Part shown: positions 26,068 through 35,592 of the stretch, piece after piece
Numbering within the stretch: the stretch's first letter is position 1
Layout of the letters: every line of letters begins with the position of its first letter
The notes under the pieces: model-generated
What the model saw: the letters and a program-made list of their open reading frames with translations, nothing else
Database searches by the model: none
Told to the model about the DNA's origin: nothing
Source: Phycisphaerales bacterium
GTDB lineage: Bacteria; Planctomycetota; Phycisphaerae; Phycisphaerales; SM1A02
Direction: 5' to 3'
Assembly (NCBI GenBank): GCA_020345805.1
Contig: CP070772.1
Coordinates: 1 to 47,199 of the forward strand
DNA: 47,199 bases
Translations under genes and position numbers: made by a program

Positions 26068-28335
26068 CTACCTGCCCCTCTGATTCGGGCGCGCGCCGTT
26101 GATGAACGCGGTAATGTCGTTCTCGTCCAGCCAGCCGTCACCGTTGAGGTCGGCCACGATGAGATCCTCCATGCCGCTTCGAATCAGCTCGCCCACGGAG
26201 ATGCGGGTGATGGGTCCGACACCGGAATCGATCGACGGTGCAGTGACCGGGAACGACGGGTTGTCGCACACCTCGTTCTGCCGGAGGAAGTTGGCGTGGA
26301 TGAAAGTGAAGTCGGCGGTGGAAACCAGTCCATCGCCCGTGACGTCGGCGTGAATAACGAACATGTCGCACGGCGTATGGCCATCCGGCACGCTGTCCCC
26401 GTCGCTGTCGTAGAATTTGCCGTATTCGGCGATGTAGATGCCGAAGTCAAGGGTATCGACATAGCCGTCGTAGAGATCGCCGTTCAGATTGCCGCCGAGC
26501 AGGCTGTGATCCAGCAGCGGATCCCAGCCCGTCTCCCAGGGCTCCATGGGGTTCTCGTCAACCACGCCGGCGATGTACTGGGTGCCGCTCACACCGAAAT
26601 CCACGGCCTCCCGCTTCAGCGTATGCAGTGAATCGCCCACGAGCAGGCAGTCGTACTCCCCGCACGGCACCTCAATCACCACACCGGTCGCCAGGCCGTC
26701 CGTGAAGGTGACCTCGTCGCTCACCACCGCGTCCGGCGTCGGGGCCACGCCTCTCAGCTCGAACGTGATGCACCTCTCCAGCAGCGTGGTCACGACGGGT
26801 TGAAGCTCGATGTCGATCACAAGTTCATTCACGTCGCTCACGGTCACCGCAAAGTCGCAGTCGGTGTTCTTGTTGCCGCACGCATCGGTCGCCACAACCA
26901 GGACGCGGTGGTTTCCGACCGGGAACGTGTAGGTGGTCACCGAAGTCGTGTCATCGATTACCGAATCGTCATCCAGGTCGATCTCGTACACGATCGCGGG
27001 ATCGGAGTCGCAGTTGTCCGAAACATCAGGAGCGGGCCAAGCCACGTCAGCAAAGCACTCGTTGGCATCCGCCGGGTGATCCAGAATGTCCGCCGGGCAG
27101 TTCGATACCTCCGGCGGCTCCTGATCCACCGAGATCGCGTTGAGGTCGTACAGGTTGGGGGTGATCGGCACTCCCAGGTCATCCGTCAGCAAGGTCGGCG
27201 GATCGTGCGCGCGGAATGCCACCAGATCGGCGACCGGCGGACACACCTCCGCACCGGGCACAAGTCCGAAGGTGATGGTGGCCATCGTGGTGTCATCCAT
27301 CGTCCCCGGCCCGTTCTCCGGTACCCCCACCGCGTAATCAATCGTTCCCGCTCCTTCGTCTACGTCCTCGTAGACTTCCAGCGTGAACGGCGGATCACCC
27401 ACCTCGGCACTGAGGAAATCGAGCACCGTGTTGTCGTACGACAGGAAGAACTGACCGCCCACTACCATGTCCATTGCCTTGGCCAGTTCCACGTCAACGG
27501 TCGCCGTGTCATTCTCGGTGTAACAAGGCTGGTCGGCCACCAGCAGAAGGGAAGTGTCGGAGGGTCCGAAATCGAGGTTGTCCAAATCGCCGACGTCGGT
27601 GTTGTTGCAGTTGTCGGAGAAGATCGCCACCTGCTCGACATTCGTGCCGGCCCAGACCGTGCCCGTGTAGATCAGGTTGCCCGCGTAGTAGTACTTGATC
27701 TTTCCGGCGAAAGGATTGAGTTCGATCCTGAATTCGGCATAGGGGCCTGCAGTCCAGTCCGCGCCGGTATCGACCCACTCCGGCCCGTTGCCCAGATCAT
27801 CCACGACGATAATGTCGTCGGTCCACACGAACGTTACCCAAGCGGACTTGTAACCCTGCGAGGGCGACTGCGGCACAACGTGATAGTCCGCCCCCCCAAG
27901 CGCGCTGATGGCGACATCCAGCGAGACCGTGGAGGTAACCGCCGGCAAAGGCCCCAGATCGGGACTGAACGCACCGACGTATTCGCCCTCGGGAAGAGTG
28001 GTCTCTTTGGAGATCCGCAGATGCTGGACGCCCGCTTCGGGGTTGGCGGTCTCAACATGCGCTTCGGTCGTGCTGGAGGCAAACGTGGTCCATCCCACCT
28101 GGCCGCCAATCCAGCCGGGGCCGAATCCCTCGGCCGGCTCGAAGCCGGTAGAGAGCGAGGACGGCCCCAGAATGCCGAATGGAAGTCCCGACGTCGGCAC
28201 CGGAATCAAGTCTGCCGAGGCCGGATCACCGACCTCCACCTGCTTGCCACCGACAGGCGCGCCCCGGATCGAATCGACTGATCCGGTGATCACAACCACT
28301 GCGGCGGCGGCGACGATTTCCCTGAGTATCTTCAT
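26068..28335 (-). CDS. secreted cohesin-like / HYR-like / EF-hand dockerin-like protein 1
   Basis: 755 residues, AAGGAGAG before the ATG. Signal peptide to about 25. About 60-270 is a lectin-like jelly roll (GYKSAWVTFVWTDDIIVVDD, KIKYYYAGNLIYTGTVWAG). About 275-400 resembles a cohesin fold (VVGGQFFLSYDNTVLDFLSA ... TMATITFGLVPGAEVC). About 405-495 is HYR-like (PPEVSNCPADI ... VVATDACGNKNTDCDFAVTV). The last about 260 residues form a module shared with the next two genes: NELVIDIELQ, PCGEYDCLLVGDSLHTLKRE, YVDTLDFGIYIAEYGK, HADVTGDGLVSTADFTFI, and a final ADLNGDGWLDENDITAFI calcium loop. An assembly or adhesion protein is likely. Confidence 0.83.
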   Translation of the reverse strand: MKILREIVAAAAVVVITGSVDSIRGAPVGGKQVEVGDPASADLIPVPTSGLPFGILGPSSLSTGFEPAEGFGPGWIGGQVGWTTFASSTTEAHVETANPEAGVQHLRISKETTLPEGEYVGAFSPDLGPLPAVTSTVSLDVAISALGGADYHVVPQSPSQGYKSAWVTFVWTDDIIVVDDLGNGPEWVDTGADWTAGPYAEFRIELNPFAGKIKYYYAGNLIYTGTVWAGTNVEQVAIFSDNCNNTDVGDLDNLDFGPSDTSLLLVADQPCYTENDTATVDVELAKAMDMVVGGQFFLSYDNTVLDFLSAEVGDPPFTLEVYEDVDEGAGTIDYAVGVPENGPGTMDDTTMATITFGLVPGAEVCPPVADLVAFRAHDPPTLLTDDLGVPITPNLYDLNAISVDQEPPEVSNCPADILDHPADANECFADVAWPAPDVSDNCDSDPAIVYEIDLDDDSVIDDTTSVTTYTFPVGNHRVLVVATDACGNKNTDCDFAVTVSDVNELVIDIELQPVVTTLLERCITFELRGVAPTPDAVVSDEVTFTDGLATGVVIEVPCGEYDCLLVGDSLHTLKREAVDFGVSGTQYIAGVVDENPMEPWETGWDPLLDHSLLGGNLNGDLYDGYVDTLDFGIYIAEYGKFYDSDGDSVPDGHTPCDMFVIHADVTGDGLVSTADFTFIHANFLRQNEVCDNPSFPVTAPSIDSGVGPITRISVGELIRSGMEDLIVADLNGDGWLDENDITAFINGARPNQRGR

Positions 28336-28402
28336 GGATCAGCTCTCCTTTCCAGCCGCGACCTGACAGGTCGTGGATGAAAACGGCCCGGAAGGCCGGA
28401 AA

Positions 28403-28432
28403 GGGTCTGCGGCCATGTTCGACCGCAGACCC
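28403..28432 (-). terminator. terminator of the 28481-31438 gene
   Basis: A 10-bp stem GGGTCTGCGG / CCGCAGACCC with a 10-nt loop. On the minus strand it is followed by TTTCC. It lies 48 bp after the stop codon. Confidence 0.78.
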
Positions 28433-28480
28433 GTTGTCGCCGTTGATCGCGCTCACGGGTGCCCGTGAGTGCGATGTGCG

Positions 28481-31438
28481 TCACGGACGCGCGCCGTTGA
28501 GGAAGGCCGTGATGTCATTCTCATCCAGCCATCCGTCGTGGTTGAGGTCCGCCACGACCAGGTCGGCCATGCCGAGCCTGACCAGCTCGGCCACCGAGAT
28601 GCGGGTTACCGGTCCCATGCCGGCATCGGCCCGCGGCGTCTTGGTCGGGGACAGACCCTTGGAGCAACCCTCGTTCTGAGACAGGAAATTGATCTGAATG
28701 AAACTGAAGTCCTCGGTTCCGACCGTCCCATTGCCGCTGATGTCGGCGTGGGGATAGGGCGTCGAGCAGTCCGTGTTGCCCGTCCCGTAGTCTTTGCCGT
28801 ACTCGCCGACATAGACGCCGAAGTCGAGGATGTCGATGTAGTCGTTGTACACCACGCCGTTGAGGTTGCCTCCGAGCAGGTAGTCGGGGTCGGTCACCGT
28901 CGCCACGTATTGGGTGCCGACGATGGTGAAATCATCAGCCTTGCGCTTCAGCGTGTGCAGGCCGTCGCTGACGAGCAGGCAGTCATAGTCACCACACGGA
29001 ACTTCGACCATGACGTCATCGGCATAGCCGCCGGTGAACGTGATCACCTCGCTCCAGGTATCGGTATCCGGACCACTTAACTCGAACGTGATGCAACGTG
29101 ACAGCGGCGTGTCCACGGTCGGCTGAAGCCCGATGTCCATGACCAGTTCGTTCTTGTCACTGACGGTGACGGTGAAATCGACATAGTCTTCTTCGCCGCA
29201 GTCATCCCAGGCCAGGACTCTGACACGGTGCGTGCCGCTCGGGAAGGTGTACCAGGGATCACTGATCGTTGCATCTACAGCCCAGTCGTTGTACAGGTCG
29301 ATCTCGTAGTCGACGTACGTCGTGTCACAGCAGCCATTCACTACCACCGCTGCGTCCCAGGATACGAGCGCCGTGCAGCCGCCGGCCTCGGCGTTCACCG
29401 AGACGGCTGAGTAAGCGCCGTCGTTATCGATGTAGGGCGCAATGGTGCTGAAGGTAGCAGTCGCCGTGGTCTCGACGTAGAGCCCGCACGGATCGGTGGC
29501 GCGGAATGTCACATCCACGTAGCCTGCCGTACAGCAGTACACTACGAAGTTCGCCGGATCGTAGTCATTGCTCCACACGACGCCACAGGCATCGTACGCG
29601 TCGGCGCCACCGTTGAGGAGCAGCCAGTCGTTGAATGGGACGTCATCCAGACAGAGGTACGCGACATTCATGGCTGGGGCGGTTAGTGACGGCGCGGTCT
29701 GATCGGTGGAAATCGCGTACAGATCCGTCAGAGTCGGGTAAATCGGGATCCCGCCCGGCTCTGACAGCATCGAGGGCGGCTCGTGCGCGGTGTCAAACTG
29801 AACCAAGTCGGCTTCGGAGCAGACTTCACTGGCGACGTCGAACGTGAGGGTCGCCATCCTGGTGGCCTGGTTCGTGTAGCCGCCGAACGGGTCGCCCACC
29901 GAAATGGCGATCGTGCCGGCTCCGGGATCGTGATCCCAGTAAACCACGGTATCAAACGGGTAGTCGCCCGCGGAGTGACCTGCATAGGTCAGCACCGTGT
30001 TGTCGTAAGTGAGGAAGAACTGACCGCCCGCGACCTGCTTGGCCATGTCCGGCATGTCGATGGTGACTTCCACCTGGCCGCTCGTGTTGCACGTCGGGGC
30101 GTTCAACGGCACCTCCGGCGGGCTTGAGGGCGTCATCGTCACGTGATAGTTGCCCTTGGCGACCTCCTCGATGTTCAGATAGAAGCCGGGCAGTTCAAGG
30201 GGGACTACCTCGACACCCCAGCCGCAGTCCCAGTCCCAGGCACCACCGCCGCCGCCGTGCGCGGCGCTGCCGTCGTGCCCTCCGTCCTGCGTGCCCAGGT
30301 CCGTTTCCGCCGCGTACATCGTGTCCCAGTCCATGGTGCCGGACATGGGCGATTCGCCCGTGGGCGCATAGCGCAGATACCAGTGGTCCGCGGTCAACTC
30401 AAGTTCGAACATGCCGTAGTCAGCGCAGTCGGGATCGTACCAGCTTCCCCACGGCCCGCCGCCCTGCTGCGAGGGATAGGCGTCGTGACGAGGCCCGATG
30501 ACGAACGTGTCGTTGTCTCCAGGCGGATAGTTGTCGTTCCACCAGCCCGTGCCGTAGTAGCCCTGGACGTATGCCACGCCGCCTTCTTGTGCAAGCACAT
30601 CGAAGCCGCCGCCGGTGGAGATGTGTTCCCCGTCACCGCCGGCAACGTAGTAGGATCCCGCCGTCATGGGGATGGTGCCGGTGAGGGCCGGACCCTTGGC
30701 GCTCAGTTCACCTTCGAACTCCATGGTGCCTGAAGCGGCGGTGTTGGCCCACGGCGTCAGCGAGATGTCGTACTCTCCGCCGCCGAGATCCGTGATCTGG
30801 ACCTCGAAGCCGGGCATCTCCAGAGGTACGACCTCGCTGCCCCAGCTCCAGTCCATGTCCCACGCGCCCGCCCCACCGCCGTAGCCGGCTGCTCCGCCGG
30901 GAATCTCCGGGGTCCCGGTCCCCGGCAGATACGCGCCGGTATCGGTCTCCAGAGCGTACATTCGGTCCCAGTCCATGGTGCCGGACATCGGAACACCCAT
31001 GGGAGGCTTTCCACCGGCACCCCAATATGCCTCGTCATACCAGGGGTGGTCTTCGGTGGCGCCGGGGTGGTTTCGGACCGCCCATCTCAGCACACCCCCA
31101 TCCACGTACAGGTTCAGGCTGTACTGATACCAGTCGGGAGTATCGGGAGTCCAAGTGGGCCAGGCATCGTGGGAGGCGATGGTAACGGAGGTCCAGATCG
31201 GACCTCCACCCGAATCGTCCCCGAACCAGGCGGTGGCCCCGTTCTTACCGTAGACGTCATAGCCGGCGTCTGGTGCGCCTTCATCGATCATGGCCACCAC
31301 ACCGCTGTATACACCTCCTCCCTCATCCGTCAACTCCCCATGAAAATACATGGTGGATGAAGGCACATTGCTCGCACCGGCAATGCTCCCGCAGAGCGCA
31401 AGAGCAAGACCGGCAGTGATTGCTGTTGTTCGTCTCAT
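28481..31438 (-). CDS. large secreted cohesin-like protein 2 with duplicated N-terminal domain
   Basis: 985 residues. Signal peptide MRRTTAITAGLALALCGSIA to about 22. About 25-225 and 235-445 are two copies of one domain: both contain MSGTMDWDxMYAxETDxG, a Gly-rich GGxGAWDxDxxWGxEVVPLE, then LPGF or MPGF and an ITDLGGG or IEEVAKG segment. About 455-590 is a cohesin-like fold (VAGGQFFLTYDNTVLTYAGH ... DPGAGTIAISVGDPFGG). About 600-740 are two HYR-like domains with many Cys. About 745-985 is the C-terminal module shared with the flanking genes, ending DLNHDGWLDENDITAFL. No enzyme motif is seen. The shared modules and same direction suggest expansion by duplication. Confidence 0.83.
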   Translation of the reverse strand: MRRTTAITAGLALALCGSIAGASNVPSSTMYFHGELTDEGGGVYSGVVAMIDEGAPDAGYDVYGKNGATAWFGDDSGGGPIWTSVTIASHDAWPTWTPDTPDWYQYSLNLYVDGGVLRWAVRNHPGATEDHPWYDEAYWGAGGKPPMGVPMSGTMDWDRMYALETDTGAYLPGTGTPEIPGGAAGYGGGAGAWDMDWSWGSEVVPLEMPGFEVQITDLGGGEYDISLTPWANTAASGTMEFEGELSAKGPALTGTIPMTAGSYYVAGGDGEHISTGGGFDVLAQEGGVAYVQGYYGTGWWNDNYPPGDNDTFVIGPRHDAYPSQQGGGPWGSWYDPDCADYGMFELELTADHWYLRYAPTGESPMSGTMDWDTMYAAETDLGTQDGGHDGSAAHGGGGGAWDWDCGWGVEVVPLELPGFYLNIEEVAKGNYHVTMTPSSPPEVPLNAPTCNTSGQVEVTIDMPDMAKQVAGGQFFLTYDNTVLTYAGHSAGDYPFDTVVYWDHDPGAGTIAISVGDPFGGYTNQATRMATLTFDVASEVCSEADLVQFDTAHEPPSMLSEPGGIPIYPTLTDLYAISTDQTAPSLTAPAMNVAYLCLDDVPFNDWLLLNGGADAYDACGVVWSNDYDPANFVVYCCTAGYVDVTFRATDPCGLYVETTATATFSTIAPYIDNDGAYSAVSVNAEAGGCTALVSWDAAVVVNGCCDTTYVDYEIDLYNDWAVDATISDPWYTFPSGTHRVRVLAWDDCGEEDYVDFTVTVSDKNELVMDIGLQPTVDTPLSRCITFELSGPDTDTWSEVITFTGGYADDVMVEVPCGDYDCLLVSDGLHTLKRKADDFTIVGTQYVATVTDPDYLLGGNLNGVVYNDYIDILDFGVYVGEYGKDYGTGNTDCSTPYPHADISGNGTVGTEDFSFIQINFLSQNEGCSKGLSPTKTPRADAGMGPVTRISVAELVRLGMADLVVADLNHDGWLDENDITAFLNGARP

Positions 31439-31766
31439 GATTCATAAGCCCTTTGTAAACACATTTATCGTTCCCAGGCTCCCGTCCCGGTTCCTCGCGT
31501 GCTGGCGTCCTCCGAATCCGAGACGGAGCAGTACATGTGGCAAATTAGCCGCCCACACAACAGTTGGTGCTTTTCGAGAGACGTCCTCCTCTCAACCGGG
31601 ATCTGACTCACAGCCGGTCTTCACTGCCCCGGCCGTTGTGCAAATACATCTCTCCGCCGCTTCCTGCGGCAGGCCGAAATGGGGCCCGGCGGCTCTCGCC
31701 GACGGACCCCGGGGTATTCAGATGTCTGCCGCGGCTGCGCCTGTGCACAGCAGGCGGCACGGTCGC
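31439..31766. other. intergenic region upstream of the 28481-31438 gene
   Basis: About 330 bp with no supported gene. It should contain the promoter of the 31438 start and the terminator of the 31767 gene. A GC-rich hairpin-forming stretch near 31660-31700 is visible but lacks a clear T tract. Confidence 0.4.
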
Positions 31767-34298
31767 TTACCTTCCTTTCTGACCCGGACGCGCCCCGTCG
31801 AGGAACGCGACGATGTCATTCTCATCCAGCCAGCCGTCACCGTTGAGGTCGGCCACGATGAGATCCGCCATGCCGAGCCTGACCAGTTCGGCCACCGAGA
31901 TGCGGGTGACCGGGCCGAGGCCGGAATCCGCCTGTGGTGTTCCGGTCGGGTGCAAACCCTTGGCGCAACCCTCGTTCTCCTCCAGATAGTTGATCTGAAT
32001 GAAGGTGAAGTCCTCGGTGCCAACCGTCCCGTTGCCGCTGATGTCGGCGTGCGGATAGGGCGTGGAGCAGTTTGTATCGCCTGTCCCGTAGTCCTCACCC
32101 CATTCACCGACGAAGATACCGAAATCGAGGATGTCGATGTAGCCACCGTAGAGGTCGCCGTTGAGGTTGCCTCCGAGCAGGTAGTCGGGGTCGGTTACCG
32201 TTGCCACATATTGCGTGCCGACGATGGTGAAATCATCAGCTTTGCGCTTCAGCGTGTGCAGGTGGTCACTCACCAGCAGGCAGTCATAATCGCCGCACGG
32301 AACTTCAATCACGACATCATCGGCGTAGCCGCTGGTGAACGTGATCACCTCGGCCCAAGTGTCGGTGTCTGTGCCCGTCAATTCAAACGTGATGCAACGC
32401 GACAGCGATACGATACCGATCGATTGAAGCTCGATGTCCATCACCAGCTCGTTGTAGCCGCTGACGGTGACGTCGAAACTGCACGTGTCCTCCCAGCCGC
32501 ATATGTCAGTCGCGGTATAGGTGACCGTCGTCGTTCCCTGGCTGAACGTATCGCCGGGATCGTGCGAGGACACGAAACTCGCCAGCGCACAGTTGTCGTC
32601 CGCGTAGGGCGGCGTCCAGGTAACGACCGCGTCGCACCCGCCCGCATCGGCGTTCACTTCGATATTGCTCGGGCAATCGTGGATGACCGGCGGAGTGGTG
32701 TCGTAAGTGACCGGCCCGACATCCATCAGCGTGGGCATAACCGGAAGACCGTTCAGATCGCTCAACATTGTCGGCGGTGTGTGATCGCGGTCAAACGTGA
32801 CTGAATCCAGCGCTTCGCACACGGTCGCATCAAAGGTGAACGAGATGGTCGCCATTCTCCGGGCTTCGGCGGTATGTCCGCCCCCGAACGGATCGCCCAC
32901 GGAGTACCTGATGGTGCCCAGACCGCCGTCGTGGTAGAAATCCAGTTCGGTATCAAACGGGTAATCGCCCGGGGCAATATCAACGAAGTCGAGAACTGCG
33001 GTGTTATACTCGAGGAAGAACATCCCGCCGGCGATCTCCACCGGCATGGCCGCCATATCGATCGTAACGTCCAGCGTCCCATCGGTGCTGCACACGGACG
33101 TGTTCAGCGACAGGGTGTTCACGGCCGCCGCATGCAGGGCTTCGCCGCAGACCTCGGTGTTCTTGCCGCCGCCCGGGTAGCTGAAGTAGCTGCCGTCGGT
33201 ATCCTGCATGGAATCCAGCCAGGCGCGGGCTTTCGTGATCTGAGCGTTGTAACGCCCGCCCGGAGCGGGTATGACATCTTCGGCGGCGATCAGCGCGAGC
33301 ACAGCGTAAGCCGTGTTCTGGGTGTCCTCGTCGCTTGCATCCGGCGAACTTAGATTCGAAGCCCAATTCCACGAACCGTTGGCGTTCTGGTAAGCGGCGA
33401 GTGCATCGGCCAAATCGGTCAAATTGTCGATGCCGTTGATGGCATGCTTGGGAGCGACGATGGCGGGGAAAGAGGTCGTGCCGTTCAGGGCCAACCCGAG
33501 CACGCCTCCCGCGAGGCCGGTCAGATCCCAGTAGACATTGTAGGGGTCGGTATCGTCAAGGGTGTTCAATCCGTCCAACACGGCCTGCAGGAATGTTTCC
33601 TGCTGGCTGACACCATCCGGCGGATCGGTGCTGTCGTCGTTGCCTATAAGGCCGGCCACCCAGGGCATGTACAGCATGTCCCACGGGCGGAGGTTGATGG
33701 AATAGCCGCTGCGTATTGCTTTGTGGCGATCAAGATAGCCATATGTGTCGGCGGGGTAGTAAACGGGATCGGAGGCAGGATCGCCGTAGGTCCCTGCGGT
33801 CAGCTTGTCGAAGAAGTCTTCGGCCGCGTTGTCGCTGTAAGTCGAGTCGGCGGTGACGTCGGACAGAATGTAAAAGAACGCGGGAGTGAAGCTTCCGAAG
33901 GCGGTATCTCCACTGTCCGCCCACACTCCCGTCAGGTCAAAATCGCCACCGTCGATTGCCGCATTGAGAGTGTCCAGATCACCAGTGATGCTGTAGGCCT
34001 TCAGGAGGCCAATCGCGATGGGAGCAGTGATGTTGTGGTACGTCGCCGGGCAATTGGCCCCGGTCGGCCAGCTCCATCCGTTATCAGCGCACCGGTCGGC
34101 GATGATCCAGTCGGCGGCGGCCTGGACTCCGGGCCCATAGCCGTCACGACCGCCCTGCTCGGCAACGCCGCTGCTGTAGTCCACCATCAGCCCCTCGCTG
34201 CCGAACGGCGCAACCAGTGGAGGCCGCCCTCCCGCCCAGGCAACACCTGAGAAGAATGTCAGCGTGATTCCAACGGCCAATACGTCTTTTCGCTTCAT
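31767..34298 (-). CDS. secreted alpha/alpha-toroid-like + cohesin-like + dockerin-like protein 3
   Basis: 843 residues from ATG 34298 (MKRKDVLAVGITLTFFSGVA is a clear signal peptide; the ATG five codons upstream is an alternative). About 40-380 is helical and resembles prenyltransferase/squalene-oxidase type repeats (ALAAYQNANGSWNWASN, QNTAYAVLALIAAED, KARAWLDSMQDTDGSYFSYP). About 395-525 is a cohesin-like domain (IAGGMFFLEYNTAVLDFVDI, GLGTIRYSVGDPFGG). About 530-615 is HYR-like (PPVIHDCPSNIEVNADAGGC). The rest is the C-terminal module shared with the two downstream genes, ending ADLNGDGWLDENDIVAFLDG. Toroid domains of this look occur in surface polysaccharide and protein binding proteins and in cyclases; no cyclase DxDD motif was identified. 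Confidence 0.83.
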   Translation of the reverse strand: MKRKDVLAVGITLTFFSGVAWAGGRPPLVAPFGSEGLMVDYSSGVAEQGGRDGYGPGVQAAADWIIADRCADNGWSWPTGANCPATYHNITAPIAIGLLKAYSITGDLDTLNAAIDGGDFDLTGVWADSGDTAFGSFTPAFFYILSDVTADSTYSDNAAEDFFDKLTAGTYGDPASDPVYYPADTYGYLDRHKAIRSGYSINLRPWDMLYMPWVAGLIGNDDSTDPPDGVSQQETFLQAVLDGLNTLDDTDPYNVYWDLTGLAGGVLGLALNGTTSFPAIVAPKHAINGIDNLTDLADALAAYQNANGSWNWASNLSSPDASDEDTQNTAYAVLALIAAEDVIPAPGGRYNAQITKARAWLDSMQDTDGSYFSYPGGGKNTEVCGEALHAAAVNTLSLNTSVCSTDGTLDVTIDMAAMPVEIAGGMFFLEYNTAVLDFVDIAPGDYPFDTELDFYHDGGLGTIRYSVGDPFGGGHTAEARRMATISFTFDATVCEALDSVTFDRDHTPPTMLSDLNGLPVMPTLMDVGPVTYDTTPPVIHDCPSNIEVNADAGGCDAVVTWTPPYADDNCALASFVSSHDPGDTFSQGTTTVTYTATDICGWEDTCSFDVTVSGYNELVMDIELQSIGIVSLSRCITFELTGTDTDTWAEVITFTSGYADDVVIEVPCGDYDCLLVSDHLHTLKRKADDFTIVGTQYVATVTDPDYLLGGNLNGDLYGGYIDILDFGIFVGEWGEDYGTGDTNCSTPYPHADISGNGTVGTEDFTFIQINYLEENEGCAKGLHPTGTPQADSGLGPVTRISVAELVRLGMADLIVADLNGDGWLDENDIVAFLDGARPGQKGR

Positions 34299-34812
34299 TG
34301 TAAAAGTTCCCATGTTTGCATTTCCAATCGTGTTCCCTCCGCGGCCCGCGCCTTGTGAGTGATTGGGCCAGGAAGCGGATGCCGCGGCCCCCGCCCAACT
34401 CCAAGGTGGGGGGAACCGCCTAACGAAGCGTCGTTTTGTCCTTGTCGGTTCGGCTCCTTCCTCCCCCGTCGCAATCTGCTTGCCAGTTATCTGTGGGATG
34501 AACATTCGGGTTTGAGTACCGGTATGGGCGGTTGTGCCGGATAGTTGCGCACACCTACCCCCTCCTCATTGGGAACTCCCAATGGGTTTAGCCACGCTGA
34601 TGCCAACAACTCAGGCCCCGGCTTCGCCGCAAAAGGAGACGGTCATCGCAGACCGGACTCATCCTGGCGGTAAGCATCCCTGCGCTCCACCCGGAGCATT
34701 CATTGCACAGAAGATATTGGCTCACTTGAAGCAGCCAGGTTTCCCTTCCCTCCCGACTGCTATGTTTCCGCCTCCTCCTTTCCGATCCCCATCACTTAAA
34801 CACTCCAATCTG
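34299..34812. other. intergenic region with an 18-bp inverted repeat
   Basis: About 510 bp, no supported gene. It carries the leader of the 34298 gene and the inverted repeat at 34567-34584. Open frames here lack domains. Confidence 0.4.
34567..34584. promoter_or_regulatory. inverted repeat CATTGGGA-AC-TCCCAATG
   Basis: Perfect 8-bp arms around 2 bp, extendable by a T-G and a C-G pair. It lies about 270 bp upstream of the 34298 start and 228 bp past the stop of the 34813 gene. Operator and terminator stem are both possible; the T tract on either side is weak. Confidence 0.35.
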
Positions 34813-35592
34813 CTACGGGCACGCACCCCATTGGGCGAGCACGTCGAAAATGTCATCGATATCCACTTGGTCATCGCAGTTGACATCCCAGGGGCAGGGA
34901 CCGGGTGCGCAGTCACCCCAGTAAAAGAGGATGTCGAAGATGTCGTCGATGTCCACGTAACCGTCGCCGGTGACATCCGCGGGACAATCGCGAACCACGT
35001 CTACGGCCGTGCCAAACAGTTCACCGGTGATGGGGTAATTGGGTATGGTGGGGTGAAAGACGGTCGTGTAGCCGACTGGATCGCCCCCCGACACGAGGAT
35101 ATCCACCGCGGTCTCTTCGACCACGTCAATAGCCTCAAACACGAACGTGGTCAGCAGCGTGCCCTCAGGCGTGGCCGGTACGGGGCTGCCGAAGTGCCCC
35201 CAGGCGGAGTAGAGACCGTTTCCATCCTGGGGCGGTACTACCTCGTTGAGATTGTACGGATCGCCCAGGGGGAAACCTGAATAGAGCAGGTCGACCCCTC
35301 CGACATCGTCATTGCCCATCAGTTGCAGGTACTCCGGGTCCCAGGCGAAAATCACATCGGCAGCGGCGAAATAATGAGTGGTATCGCTGGGAGAGACGGC
35401 GTAGAGGCCGATCTCGATCTCATCGCCGGGAATGAACCGGAAGTGGCATTCACCGGCATACAACCGGAACTCCAGATCCACCAGTTCGTCGGCAGCCGTC
35501 ACTGCGGCATCAGCTGTCGGCCCTGCACCAATCGCCACCGCGACAAGGATTTGCGCGGTCCACGCCATGCGCTCTGATAATCGTGCCTTCAT
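34813..35592 (-). CDS. small cohesin-like plus dockerin secreted protein
   Basis: 259 residues, with AGGAGG 11 nt before the ATG. Signal peptide to about 29 (AGPTADAA). About 35-195 is a beta-sandwich resembling cohesin or Ig-like carrier domains (DVIFAWDPEYLQLMGND, TLLTTFVFEAIDVVEETAVD). Residues about 202-259 are a canonical two-loop dockerin (VTGDGYVDIDDIFDILFYWG, NCDDQVDIDDIFDVLAQWG). Unlike the three larger neighbours it uses the dockerin type found in the plus-strand genes. The combination of a cohesin-like and a dockerin domain is the adaptor layout known from cellulosome scaffolds, but an Ig-like spacer domain is also possible. Confidence 0.82.
   Translation of the reverse strand: MKARLSERMAWTAQILVAVAIGAGPTADAAVTAADELVDLEFRLYAGECHFRFIPGDEIEIGLYAVSPSDTTHYFAAADVIFAWDPEYLQLMGNDDVGGVDLLYSGFPLGDPYNLNEVVPPQDGNGLYSAWGHFGSPVPATPEGTLLTTFVFEAIDVVEETAVDILVSGGDPVGYTTVFHPTIPNYPITGELFGTAVDVVRDCPADVTGDGYVDIDDIFDILFYWGDCAPGPCPWDVNCDDQVDIDDIFDVLAQWGACP

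Noticed and set aside
26800-28281. 493-codon plus-strand frame
   Set aside because: Antisense shadow of the 26068-28335 gene, which has a signal peptide, ribosome site and domains.
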